Position numbers and translations under genes: made by a program | Part shown: one piece after another, positions 43,766 through 51,597 of the stretch | Numbering within the stretch: the stretch's first letter is position 1 | Layout: each line of letters starts with the position of its first letter | The notes under the pieces: model-generated | Databases searched by the model: none | What the model was told of the DNA's origin: nothing | Seen by the model: the letters and a program-made list of their open reading frames with translations, nothing else | DNA from: Arthrobacter globiformis | GTDB lineage: Bacteria > Actinomycetota > Actinomycetes > Actinomycetales > Micrococcaceae | Reading direction: 5' to 3' | Length of the DNA: 64,000 bases | NCBI RefSeq assembly: GCF_030815865.1 | Contig: NZ_JAUSXI010000001.1 | Coordinates: 2,170,001 to 2,234,000, forward strand

Positions 43766-44539
43766 GTGGCCGCACGCCTCAACCCGCTGACCGCGCTGAC
43801 GGCTGCCGCCGCCGTGCTGGTCATTACGACGGCGGCCTCCAGTTGGGCGGCATCCCTCACCGTGGCAGTCGGCGCAGTGCTGCTATCCGCCGCCGCGGGC
43901 ATCGTGCGGCGGGTTCTCCTGGCCGCGGCAGCCATCGTTGTGCCCTTCTGGCTTTCGCTGCTGGTGATCCACGGCCTTTTCTTCCCGGAGGGGCGCACGG
44001 TGCTGGCCGCCTGGGGCCCCGCCCGGGTCACCGTCGAGGGTCTGACCTTCGCCCTGGAAATGGGGCTCCGCACGGCAGCCTTCGTCCTGGTGCTGATGGT
44101 GTTTTCCTTCAGCGTCAGGATCCCCGAGCTGGTTGCCGCCCTGGCTGCCCGCCGTGTCCCGCCGCAGGTGGGATATGTGCTGGCCTCCACGCTGCTTCTT
44201 GCCCCGCTGGTCGCCGCGCGGCTGGACAAGGTCCGCCGGGCGCAGGAGTCGCGCGGACTTGTGGTGGGACGGGGGATTGGCAGCCGGGTCGTGGCCATCC
44301 GGCTGCAGATGGTCCCGCTGGTGCTGGGCCTGGTTCACGACGCCGGCATGCGGGCACAGTCCCTCGACGCGAGGGGGTTCAGGAGCCCCGGTCCCCGGAC
44401 CAGCTACACGGAGGTCCGCGATTCAGCCGCCCAGGCGACGTTCCGCGTTTTGGCTATCGTGCTTGCCCTGGCGGCCGGGGGCTGGCGCATCGCTGATGCA
44501 CTTTTGGCAGGAACCCTGTCCGGGAGTGGCGGCGGATGA
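43766..44539 (+). CDS. ecfT: ECF transporter transmembrane (T) component, CbiQ/EcfT family
   Basis: A 257-residue membrane protein with about five spans. The two EcfT coupling helices carry an x-R-G signature, here A-Q-E-S-R-G (near residue 165) and SLDARGF (near 205), which contact the ATPases. GTG 43766 starts 21 bp after the S gene; the ATGA overlap joins it to the ATPase gene. It couples ATP hydrolysis to toppling of the S component. Confidence 0.9.
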   Translation: MAARLNPLTALTAAAAVLVITTAASSWAASLTVAVGAVLLSAAAGIVRRVLLAAAAIVVPFWLSLLVIHGLFFPEGRTVLAAWGPARVTVEGLTFALEMGLRTAAFVLVLMVFSFSVRIPELVAALAARRVPPQVGYVLASTLLLAPLVAARLDKVRRAQESRGLVVGRGIGSRVVAIRLQMVPLVLGLVHDAGMRAQSLDARGFRSPGPRTSYTEVRDSAAQATFRVLAIVLALAAGGWRIADALLAGTLSGSGGG

Positions 44540-46146
44540 TCGCGGACAGGACTGCCGCAACCACGTTGCTGGCCTCCATCGCCTCGTTTTCATACCACGG
44601 CGATCACAGCCCCGCGCTGCAAGGGGTGAAGGTGGCCGCCGCGCCCGGCACGCTGACGGCGGTGCTGGGCGGATCCGGCAGCGGAAAATCCACGCTGGGA
44701 CGCCTCCTTGGTGCCTGGCTAATCGGCGGCAGGGACGGAACGCTGGCCGGAAGCCTGCAGCTGGAGGTGGCCGGGCATCGGGCAGGCAGCGGCCCGCTGC
44801 GCTTTACCGGAGTACCGGACGATCCGCGGATCGATCCGGGGGCGTGGGCACGGCACGTCGGCTATGTGCCGCAGGACGCGGCGTCCATGCTGTCGGCGGT
44901 CCGTGGAACCGTGAAGGAGGAGCTCGCCTTCAGCCTGGAGAACCGCGGAGTTCCCCGCAACGAGATGGTGCTGACCGTCACCGATATTGCCCGCCGGACC
45001 GGACTCGACGGGTTGTTGGAGCGGGATCCTGGAACGCTGTCCGGCGGCGAGCTCCGCCGCTTGGCTGTGGGCTGCGCTGTGGTGGACGGTCCTGGTGTCC
45101 TGGTCCTTGACGAGCCGCTCGAGTCCCTGGACCGGGCCGGTATCCGGACCGTTGTGGATCTGGTCCATGCCGAGCTGGCCCGTGGCACCGCGGTGGTGGT
45201 GCTGAGTCAGCACGCCGACGCGCTGACCCGCGCGGCGGAGCGCTGGCTGGTACTGACGGGCGGGCAGGAGACGGCCGCGGGACCGCCCGCCCGGATCCTG
45301 CAGGGAGGCGCACTGGCTGAATCCGGCGTCGTCATCACGTCCCCTGAAGTCGTCATCTCGTCCGCTGACCGGGAGCCTGAGCCGGATCCGACGCCGGCGC
45401 CGCCTGCGGTGCTGACGCTTCCCGTGGCGGAGGCTGCTGCCGGAGCCACTGCCGCTCGAACTAGAGCGGCTTTGGAGTTAGCAGGTGTGGCCTTCGGGTT
45501 CGGGGGAGGGCGGCAGCCCCGCGGCTTGCCCTGGGAGGAGGGCAGCCTGCTCTTAGAGGATGTTGACCTGCAGGTGATGCCCGGGGAAATCGTGGCCGTG
45601 ACCGGGCCCAACGGTGCTGGCAAGTCCACGCTGCTCCGGCTCCTCAACGGCCTTTACCGGCCGCTTCGCGGTGACGTCCGCGTGGCGGACGAGTCCATTG
45701 CCGGTGTTCCCACAGGGCTGGTGGCCCGCCGCCTGGGGCTCCTCTTCCAGCACCCGCTTGATCAGCTGTTCGAGCGGACGGTGCTGCGGGAAGTTTTGTT
45801 CGGGCTGGACCGGCTCTTTGATTCGGACGCGCCGGAACGGGCCAGGGCAGCCTTGGCCGCCGTCGGCCTTGGGGACAGCGAAAACGCCCACCCCCATGAG
45901 CTGCCGGCGTCAGGCCAGCGGTTACTGGCCCTCGCCACAGTCCTGGCGCGCGAACCGTCCGTGCTCGCGCTGGACGAACCCACGGTGGCCCTTGACGCCC
46001 ATGGCCTGGAGCGGCTCACGGTCGCCGTGTCAGCGGCAGCCGGCCGCGGCGCCGCCGTCGTGATGGTCACGCACGACCTCAGGTTCGCCAAGACGCATGC
46101 CCACCGGCTGCTCAGGCTGGACGGCGGCCGGCTCCGGCCGCACTGA
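44536..46146 (+). CDS. ECF transporter double ATPase (fused EcfA-EcfA')
   Basis: A 536-residue protein with two ABC domains in one chain. First: Walker A LGGSGSGKST (about 45), signature LSGGELRRLAVGC, Walker B LVLDEPLESLD. An acidic/Pro linker (about 260-310) with an Ala-rich stretch joins the second: Walker A TGPNGAGKST, signature region degenerate (LPASGQRLLALA), Walker B LALDEPTVALD. The fused form is common in actinobacterial ECF systems such as the YkoD type. Coupled to EcfT by ATGA and terminated by a long hairpin. Confidence 0.92.
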   Translation: MIADRTAATTLLASIASFSYHGDHSPALQGVKVAAAPGTLTAVLGGSGSGKSTLGRLLGAWLIGGRDGTLAGSLQLEVAGHRAGSGPLRFTGVPDDPRIDPGAWARHVGYVPQDAASMLSAVRGTVKEELAFSLENRGVPRNEMVLTVTDIARRTGLDGLLERDPGTLSGGELRRLAVGCAVVDGPGVLVLDEPLESLDRAGIRTVVDLVHAELARGTAVVVLSQHADALTRAAERWLVLTGGQETAAGPPARILQGGALAESGVVITSPEVVISSADREPEPDPTPAPPAVLTLPVAEAAAGATAARTRAALELAGVAFGFGGGRQPRGLPWEEGSLLLEDVDLQVMPGEIVAVTGPNGAGKSTLLRLLNGLYRPLRGDVRVADESIAGVPTGLVARRLGLLFQHPLDQLFERTVLREVLFGLDRLFDSDAPERARAALAAVGLGDSENAHPHELPASGQRLLALATVLAREPSVLALDEPTVALDAHGLERLTVAVSAAAGRGAAVVMVTHDLRFAKTHAHRLLRLDGGRLRPH

Positions 46147-46176
46147 CCGTGCATTCGGCCGCGCTTGCCGGTGCCG

Positions 46177-46232
46177 AGCGCGAATGGACCCTTGAGGCCC
46201 CTCCAGCAGGGCCTCAAGTGTCCGTTCGCGCT
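46177..46232. terminator. Long bidirectional terminator between ECF operon and fadB
   Basis: A 24-bp stem (46177-46200 with 46209-46232; one mismatch, one G-T) with an 8-nt loop, lying in the 89-bp gap between two convergent ends. Confidence 0.85.
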
Positions 46233-46235
46233 GTG

Positions 46236-48389
46236 TCAGGAACGGGATGCCACTCCCGGCGGAAGAAACCGCCTGCCGTTGACGCGCTCCGAGGCTCCCA
46301 CCCTGTCGAGGTAGGGGGTGATTCCGCCCAGGAACATCGGCCAGCCGGCGCCCAGGATCATGCACAGGTCGATGTCCTGGGGCCCGGCCACCACGCCCTC
46401 TTCGAGCATCAGTCCAATTTCTTCGGCAAGGGCGTCCTGGGTCCGGCGCAGCACTTCCTCTGCGGTTGACGGAGTGCTGCCAAAGGACATCAGGGCAGAG
46501 GTGGCGGCCGGAATCTCCTGCCCGCCGTCCGCTGCCGTGGACCACAGGGATCCGATCTTGTTGTCGACGAGTTTCTGCAGGTTCTGCGAGACCGGGAAGC
46601 GGCCGCCGAAGGCCGCGTGCAGGGATTCCTGTACGTGCTGGGCCACCGGCAGTCCCACCATGGCGAGGAGGGTGAACGGCGTCATGGGGAGACCCATGGG
46701 GCGCAGCGCGGCGTCCGCAACGTCGGCTGGCGTGCCCTCGTCGAAGGCGGCTGTGACTTCGCCCATAAGCCGCAGCAGGATGCGGTTGACCACGAATGCC
46801 GGGGCGTCCTTGACGAGGACGGCGGTCTTTTTCAGGCCCCTGGCGAGTTCGAAGGCGGTGGCGAGCACGGCGTCGTCGGTCTTCGGCGCCCGGACAACTT
46901 CGAGCAGGGGCATGACGGCCACGGGATTGAAGAAGTGGAAGCCCACGAGCCGCTCGGGATACCGCAGGTCCGCGGCCATGGCGGTCACGGACAGCGAGGA
47001 GGTGTTCGTGGCCAGGATGCACTCCGGTGACACGATGGCCTCGAGTTCGGCAAACACCTGCTTCTTGACGTTCAATTCCTCGAACACCGCCTCAATGACG
47101 AAGTCGGCGTCCGCAAACGTTTCCTTGGATACAGACCCCGTCACGAGCAACTTGGCCTTGGTGGCAGCGTCGGTGGCCAGCCGTCCCTTCGCCACCAGCT
47201 TGTCCACTTCGTTGTGGACATAGCCAACGCCCTTGTCCACCCGCTCCTGGTCGATGTCGGTTAGAACCACGGGGATCCCAAGCTGGCGCGCGAACAGCAG
47301 GGCGAGTTGGCTGGCCATAAGGCCGGCGCCCACCACACCGATCTTCGTGACGGGCCGGGCGAGCTCGCGGCCGGGGGCGCCTGCGGGCCGCTTGGCCCGT
47401 TTCTGCACGAGGTCCAAGAAAGCGTAGACGGTCGCACGGAACTCGTCGGACTGCATGAGGCCGGCCAGCGTTTCGCATTCGAGCGCGGCGGACTCCGCCT
47501 GGGTCATGGTCCGGTTCGCCGCCATAATGTTCAGCACCTCGGCCGGAGCCGGGGAGGCGTTGGATGTTTTGGATTCGACGAAGGCGCGGCCGGCGGCCAC
47601 GGCGTCCGCCCAGCGGGCGGCAACAGCGGGGTCGGCGGGATCGACGGCGGCGGGCCGTTCCGGTGCTGTGCCGGCGACGACGCGCGCAGCCCAGGCGACC
47701 GAGTGCGCCAGGAAATCCTCCGGCTCGAACAGCGCATCCGCGATGCCGAGCTTGCAGGCTTCGGGGCCGGACAGCGTGCGGTTGTTGTTCAGCGCGTTCT
47801 CGATCATCACCTTCACCGCATTCTCCGGCCCGATGAGCCGTGGCAGCAGGTACACACCGCCCCATCCGGGCACGAGCCCCAGGAAGGCCTCCGGAAGGGC
47901 CAGCGCTCCAGCGTGGGTGGACACCGTGCGGTAGGTGGACTGCAGGGCGATCTCCAGGCCGCCGCCAAGGGCCATGCCGTTGATGAAGGCGAAGCTGGGA
48001 ACGCCCAGGTTGGCCAGCGTGGCGTAGACCTCATGCCCCAGCTGGGCCATCCAGAGGCCGTGCTCCCGCTGCTGCAGCTTCGTGACCGCGGACAGATCTG
48101 CCCCGGCAACGAAGAAGTTCGGCTTGCCCGTCACGCCCACGGCCGCGATTTCGCCCGCGGCCGCCCGCTCGCGAAGCCCTTCGAGGACGCCGCCCAATTC
48201 AACCAGGGTGTTGGGGCCAAGCGTGGTGGGCCTGGAGTGGTCCAGGCCGTTGTCCAGCGTGATCAGGGCGAGGACGCCCGGGCTGGCCTTGCCGTCGGTG
48301 GCGGGAAGTTCAATATCCTGCACGGAGGAATGAGTGACCGCCTCATCCGGAAAGAGATCGGCAAGCTTGCGGAAATCTACGGCGCTCAT
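46236..48389 (-). CDS. 3-hydroxyacyl-CoA dehydrogenase / enoyl-CoA hydratase multienzyme (FadB-like)
   Basis: A 717-residue fatty-acid beta-oxidation enzyme. The hydratase domain has GKPNFFVAGADLSAV and NGMALGGGLEIALQSTYRTV with LALPEAFLGLVPGWGGVYLL (Glu-Glu pair). The dehydrogenase begins at VTKIGVVGAGLMASQLALLF (about 345) with ATNTSSLSVTAMA and GFHFFNPVAVMPLLEVV. GAGGAG precedes ATG 48389. Usually a thiolase (fadA) lies immediately upstream; none is here, so the thiolase must be elsewhere. A palindrome at 48452-48477 upstream looks like its operator. Confidence 0.93.
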   Translation of the reverse strand: MSAVDFRKLADLFPDEAVTHSSVQDIELPATDGKASPGVLALITLDNGLDHSRPTTLGPNTLVELGGVLEGLRERAAAGEIAAVGVTGKPNFFVAGADLSAVTKLQQREHGLWMAQLGHEVYATLANLGVPSFAFINGMALGGGLEIALQSTYRTVSTHAGALALPEAFLGLVPGWGGVYLLPRLIGPENAVKVMIENALNNNRTLSGPEACKLGIADALFEPEDFLAHSVAWAARVVAGTAPERPAAVDPADPAVAARWADAVAAGRAFVESKTSNASPAPAEVLNIMAANRTMTQAESAALECETLAGLMQSDEFRATVYAFLDLVQKRAKRPAGAPGRELARPVTKIGVVGAGLMASQLALLFARQLGIPVVLTDIDQERVDKGVGYVHNEVDKLVAKGRLATDAATKAKLLVTGSVSKETFADADFVIEAVFEELNVKKQVFAELEAIVSPECILATNTSSLSVTAMAADLRYPERLVGFHFFNPVAVMPLLEVVRAPKTDDAVLATAFELARGLKKTAVLVKDAPAFVVNRILLRLMGEVTAAFDEGTPADVADAALRPMGLPMTPFTLLAMVGLPVAQHVQESLHAAFGGRFPVSQNLQKLVDNKIGSLWSTAADGGQEIPAATSALMSFGSTPSTAEEVLRRTQDALAEEIGLMLEEGVVAGPQDIDLCMILGAGWPMFLGGITPYLDRVGASERVNGRRFLPPGVASRS

Positions 48390-48451
48390 TCTGGCTCCTC
48401 ATTGAGACGGGCATGCCTGGGCCGGACAGTCGGGACCGGGCATCAGTAAAT

Positions 48452-48477
48452 CCAACGTTACTCGTGAGTAACATTGG
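48452..48477. promoter_or_regulatory. 26-bp palindromic operator upstream of fadB
   Basis: Left half CCAA-C-GTTACTC and right half GAGTAAC-A-TTGG flank a GT centre; 11 of 13 half-site positions pair. It lies 63 bp before the fadB start. The TTACTC/GAGTAA core suits a TetR-family fatty-acid regulator. No regulator gene is adjacent. Confidence 0.7.
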
Positions 48478-48490
48478 CTGCAACCGGCGC

Positions 48491-48540
48491 CCGGTACTTG
48501 GTTAGGACCGGTACCTGGTTTGCGCCGGTATTTGGCTCGG
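48491..48540. repeat. 17-bp direct tandem repeats, three copies
   Basis: CCGGTACTTGGTTAGGA (48491), CCGGTACCTGGTTTGCG (48508) and CCGGTATTTGGCTCGG (48525) abut. A fourth, poor copy may follow to about 48552. Confidence 0.75.
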
Positions 48541-48552
48541 TACATGCTGGCC

Positions 48553-48574
48553 GGATCAAAAATTCTTTTGATCC
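48553..48574. repeat. 9-bp hairpin with A/T-rich stem
   Basis: GGATCAAAA (48553-48561), loop ATTC, TTTTGATCC (48566-48574). A perfect inverted repeat with the ends of a T-run, so possibly a second, weaker terminator for RNase D. Confidence 0.65.
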
Positions 48575-48587
48575 ACTCGAGAACGAA

Positions 48588-48647
48588 AACTAGGTAGCAG
48601 CTCAGGGCATTCCCAGCGCTGAGAACGCCCTGAACTGCTACCTAGTT
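48588..48647. repeat. 60-bp near-perfect palindrome (terminator or REP-like element)
   Basis: Arms 48588-48617 and 48618-48647 are complementary at 27 of 30 positions, centred on AGCGCT. On the minus strand all three imperfect positions become G-U or U-G pairs, so an RNA read in that direction has no true mismatch. It lies 97 nt after the RNase D stop. TTTCGTTCTCG follows on that strand. Confidence 0.8.
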
Positions 48648-48743
48648 GGGCACTTAGGTGGAGCGAAAAGCCCAAACCGCGGGCAGCACCGCCGTCGTCG
48701 CACGCGGCGCGCCACCGTCCCTGCTCTAATGCGGCTCAGGCTC

Positions 48744-50075
48744 CTAAGCGGAGGCTTCCTTTGGCTCCCTGGCTTCCTTGGGCGGAAGCGGCTGGGGGTT
48801 GAGGAATGCCGCGGTGATCAGCGGCGCCACCACTCCCACCTGCCACGGCCGGGCACCCAGCCCGCGCAGTTCGTCGGCGACGGCGGCCTCGGTGATGTCC
48901 TCCGGCGGCCGCCACGCGACGCGGCGAAGGTAGTCCGGGGTCAGCAGGTTTTCTAGCGGGATCTTGAGTTCGTCCGCCTTCTCCTGCAGCAGTGGCCTGG
49001 CGGTCTGCAGCCTCTCGGCCGCGGGAAGGTCGCGGTCGGCCCAGACCCGGGGCGGCGGCGGGGCGTTGGTGGGCAGGTGGAGCGGGGGAAGGTCTTCGAG
49101 GGCCCGGGCCGCAGCGATGCACCGCAGCCAGCGGGGGGCCTCCCGCTGGGCGGCCCTGCCGTGGAATCCCTTGGTGCCGAGCAGTTGCGGTACCGTCGTC
49201 GGCATCGCCTTGGCTGCGGCGACGAGGGCAGAATCGGGGATGAGCCGTCCCGGGGCGACATCGCGCTTTTGGGCCAAAGCGTCGCGTTCCAGCCACAGCT
49301 CCCGCACCGCGGCCAGTTGGCGGCGGTCCCTGATCTGGTGGAGTCCGGATGTCTTGCGCCAGGGGTCAACCCTGGGTGCTGCGAGCCCGGCGGACAGGAT
49401 CGCGGCAAACTCCTGCTCGGCGTACTCGAGTTTTCCGTCCGCTTCGAGCAGTTCGATGAGTTCCTCGCGCAGTTCCGTCAGGACTTCGACGTCGAGCGCG
49501 GCGTACCGGAGCCAGGGTTCCGGCAGGGGCCGGGTGGACCAGTCGGCTGCCGAGTGTTCCTTGGCGAGTCCGAAACCGAGCAGCTGCTCGATCACGGCAG
49601 CGAGGCCGACGCGGGGAAGGCCTGCCAGCCGTGCTGCAAGTTCAGTGTCGAAAAGCTTGTCCGGCCACATACCCAGCTCGGACAGGCAGGGCAGGTCCTG
49701 GCTGGCGGCGTGCAGGATCCATTCGACGCCCCGCAGGGCGTCGTTAATAATTCGCAGGTCCCCGAACGGCTCGGGGTCGATCAGCCATGTTCCGGAACCT
49801 TCCCGGCGGATCTGGACGAGGAACGCGCGCTGTCCGTAGCGGAAGCCCGAGGCGCGTTCTGCATCCACACCGGCTGGGCCCGTGCCCGTGGCGATCGCGG
49901 CGGCGCAGCGTTCCAGCCCCGCCTGGGTTTCGATGACCAGAGGGACGCCGTCGCGGGGGGAATCGAGATCGATGACAACGGGGACCAGGCTGTCAAAGCC
50001 TTCCACCGTTATATGGGGTGTGGTTTCAGCAGCCGGAGCGCCGGCTGTGGTGTTATCCGAATTTTGAGCGGTCAT
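48744..50075 (-). CDS. rnd: Ribonuclease D-like 3'-5' exonuclease with HRDC domain
   Basis: A 443-residue DEDD exonuclease. Metal-binding motifs: GVDAERASGFRYG (residues 68-80, with D and E), KLFDTELAARLAG (D) and RYAALDVEVLTELRE (Y/D). The HRDC domain begins near 215 with LHQIRDRRQLAAVRELW. It probably trims or processes tRNA or other structured RNA. The location beside dxs, DUF3000 and fadB matches other actinobacteria. A TAAACT -10 lies 10 nt before ATG 50075. Confidence 0.92.
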   Translation of the reverse strand: MTAQNSDNTTAGAPAAETTPHITVEGFDSLVPVVIDLDSPRDGVPLVIETQAGLERCAAAIATGTGPAGVDAERASGFRYGQRAFLVQIRREGSGTWLIDPEPFGDLRIINDALRGVEWILHAASQDLPCLSELGMWPDKLFDTELAARLAGLPRVGLAAVIEQLLGFGLAKEHSAADWSTRPLPEPWLRYAALDVEVLTELREELIELLEADGKLEYAEQEFAAILSAGLAAPRVDPWRKTSGLHQIRDRRQLAAVRELWLERDALAQKRDVAPGRLIPDSALVAAAKAMPTTVPQLLGTKGFHGRAAQREAPRWLRCIAAARALEDLPPLHLPTNAPPPPRVWADRDLPAAERLQTARPLLQEKADELKIPLENLLTPDYLRRVAWRPPEDITEAAVADELRGLGARPWQVGVVAPLITAAFLNPQPLPPKEAREPKEASA

Positions 50076-50217
50076 GATGTCCCTAGTTTACCGGCAGCAG
50101 GGCCAAGGGCCGTTCCGGGCCGGCACGCGCCGCCGTCGGAAGCGACGGCGGCGCGTTGTTGATGCCCCAGCGCTCACGTTCCGGAGCCCACGTGAAGAGT
50201 GCCCAGGTGAAGAAGTC

Positions 50218-51597
50218 TCAGGCGAAGAGGCCTTCCCCGATGAAGCCGCCCTGCTTGACGCCCGGCGGCACGGCGAAGAGACCGGAACCCGTGTGCTTGA
50301 GGTATTCCAGGGCCAGGACGTCCTCCTTGGCCATGCTCATCTGCATGGGCACGTAGTGTGTCCGCGGGTCCTTGACGAAGGCAATGAAGAACAGCCCGGC
50401 ATCGAGGTGGCCCAGCCCGTCAGAACCGTCGGTGTAGTTGTATCCGCGGCGGAGCATCCGCACACCGTCGTTCTGGTCTGCGTGGGCCAGCCGGACGTGG
50501 GAGTCCATGGCGATGAGGGGCTCGCCGTCGTTGCCCTTGATGGCGAAGTCGGGGGCGGTGAACTCCTTGCCGCCCGACAGGGGTGCCCCTTCTCCCTTGG
50601 TCCGGCCGATCAGGCCCTCCTGTTCGCGGAGCGAGGTGCGGTCCCAGATTTCGATGTGCATCCGGATGCGCCGCGTCACCAGGTAGCTGCCGCCGTCCAT
50701 CCAGGCTTCGCCTGTACGGGATCCGGCGCCGGCCCACACATGCTCGTCGAGCAGGGCGGTGTCCTCGGCCTTGAGGTTGTTGGTCCCGTCCTTGAAACCG
50801 AAGAGGTTGCGGGGCGTCTGCTGCGCCCGCGACGTCGACGAGGTGCGGCCGAATCCCAGCTGGGACCAGCGGACACGGGCCTTGCCGAAGGCGATCCGGG
50901 CAAGGTTGCGGATGGCGTGCACGGCCACCTGGGGGTCGTCGGCGCATGCCTGCACCACGATGTCGCCGCCCGTGCGGGCGGGCTCCAAGGCGTCGCCGGG
51001 GAAGTGCGGCAGATCGATCAGGGCATCGGGCCGCTTTCCGTCGAGGCCGAAGCGGGTCTTGCCGTCCTTCTCGAACAGGGAAGCGCCGAAGCCAAACGTG
51101 AGGGTGAGCCGGCCGGCGTCGAGGTCCAGGGCTTCCCCGGTGTCCTCCGGCGGCGCGTCATACGGGCCATCGACGGCGCCGGTGGCTCCGGTGGTCCGGC
51201 CGGCGGTCATGGCGTCCGCGGCAGCGGTCCAGTCCTTGAGGAGTTCGATGAGGGCCGCACGGTCGTCGGTGGTGACGTCGAAGGCCGCCATGTGCAGGCG
51301 GTCCTGCGCAGCCGTGGTGATCCCCGCCTGCCGGTCGCCGAAGAAGGGAATGACGGAATCGTTGGCGGCCGGGGGCGATGCAGCGGCCGCCAGGGTGTCG
51401 TGGCCGAGCAGGCCGGCGGCGACTCCGGCCACCGCTCCCGCGCCGCCCACGCCGGCCAGTCCCAGAAGTCCGCGGCGGGACAGACGGCGGTTGACGCCGT
51501 CGGACGTCTCCGGCGGCTCTCCGGAGCCGTTGGGTTGCTGGTCTCTGTTGGAGCTGGTGGGCGGCTGCTGGCCGCCGCCGAAGGGGCAGCCGCTCAC
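50218..51597 (-). CDS. efeB: EfeB: Tat-exported Dyp-type heme peroxidase of the ferrous-iron transporter
   Basis: A 459-residue deferrochelatase/peroxidase. The twin-arginine signal is in NRRLSRRGLLGLAGVGGAG (about 37-56), so it folds in the cytoplasm before export. FGFKDGTNNLKAED contains the G-x-x-D-G motif, and a downstream His (HIEIWD region) and the Arg in TRRIRMHI are expected heme-site residues. In the cell it accompanies EfeO and EfeU on the outer membrane face. Overlaps EfeO by 4 bp (ATGA). Confidence 0.95.
   Translation of the reverse strand: MSGCPFGGGQQPPTSSNRDQQPNGSGEPPETSDGVNRRLSRRGLLGLAGVGGAGAVAGVAAGLLGHDTLAAAASPPAANDSVIPFFGDRQAGITTAAQDRLHMAAFDVTTDDRAALIELLKDWTAAADAMTAGRTTGATGAVDGPYDAPPEDTGEALDLDAGRLTLTFGFGASLFEKDGKTRFGLDGKRPDALIDLPHFPGDALEPARTGGDIVVQACADDPQVAVHAIRNLARIAFGKARVRWSQLGFGRTSSTSRAQQTPRNLFGFKDGTNNLKAEDTALLDEHVWAGAGSRTGEAWMDGGSYLVTRRIRMHIEIWDRTSLREQEGLIGRTKGEGAPLSGGKEFTAPDFAIKGNDGEPLIAMDSHVRLAHADQNDGVRMLRRGYNYTDGSDGLGHLDAGLFFIAFVKDPRTHYVPMQMSMAKEDVLALEYLKHTGSGLFAVPPGVKQGGFIGEGLFA

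Noticed and set aside
48390..48743. Possible small gene in the 354-bp gap between fadB and RNase D
   Set aside because: No frame with a start, ribosome site and plausible codons; the gap is filled by inverted and direct repeats.
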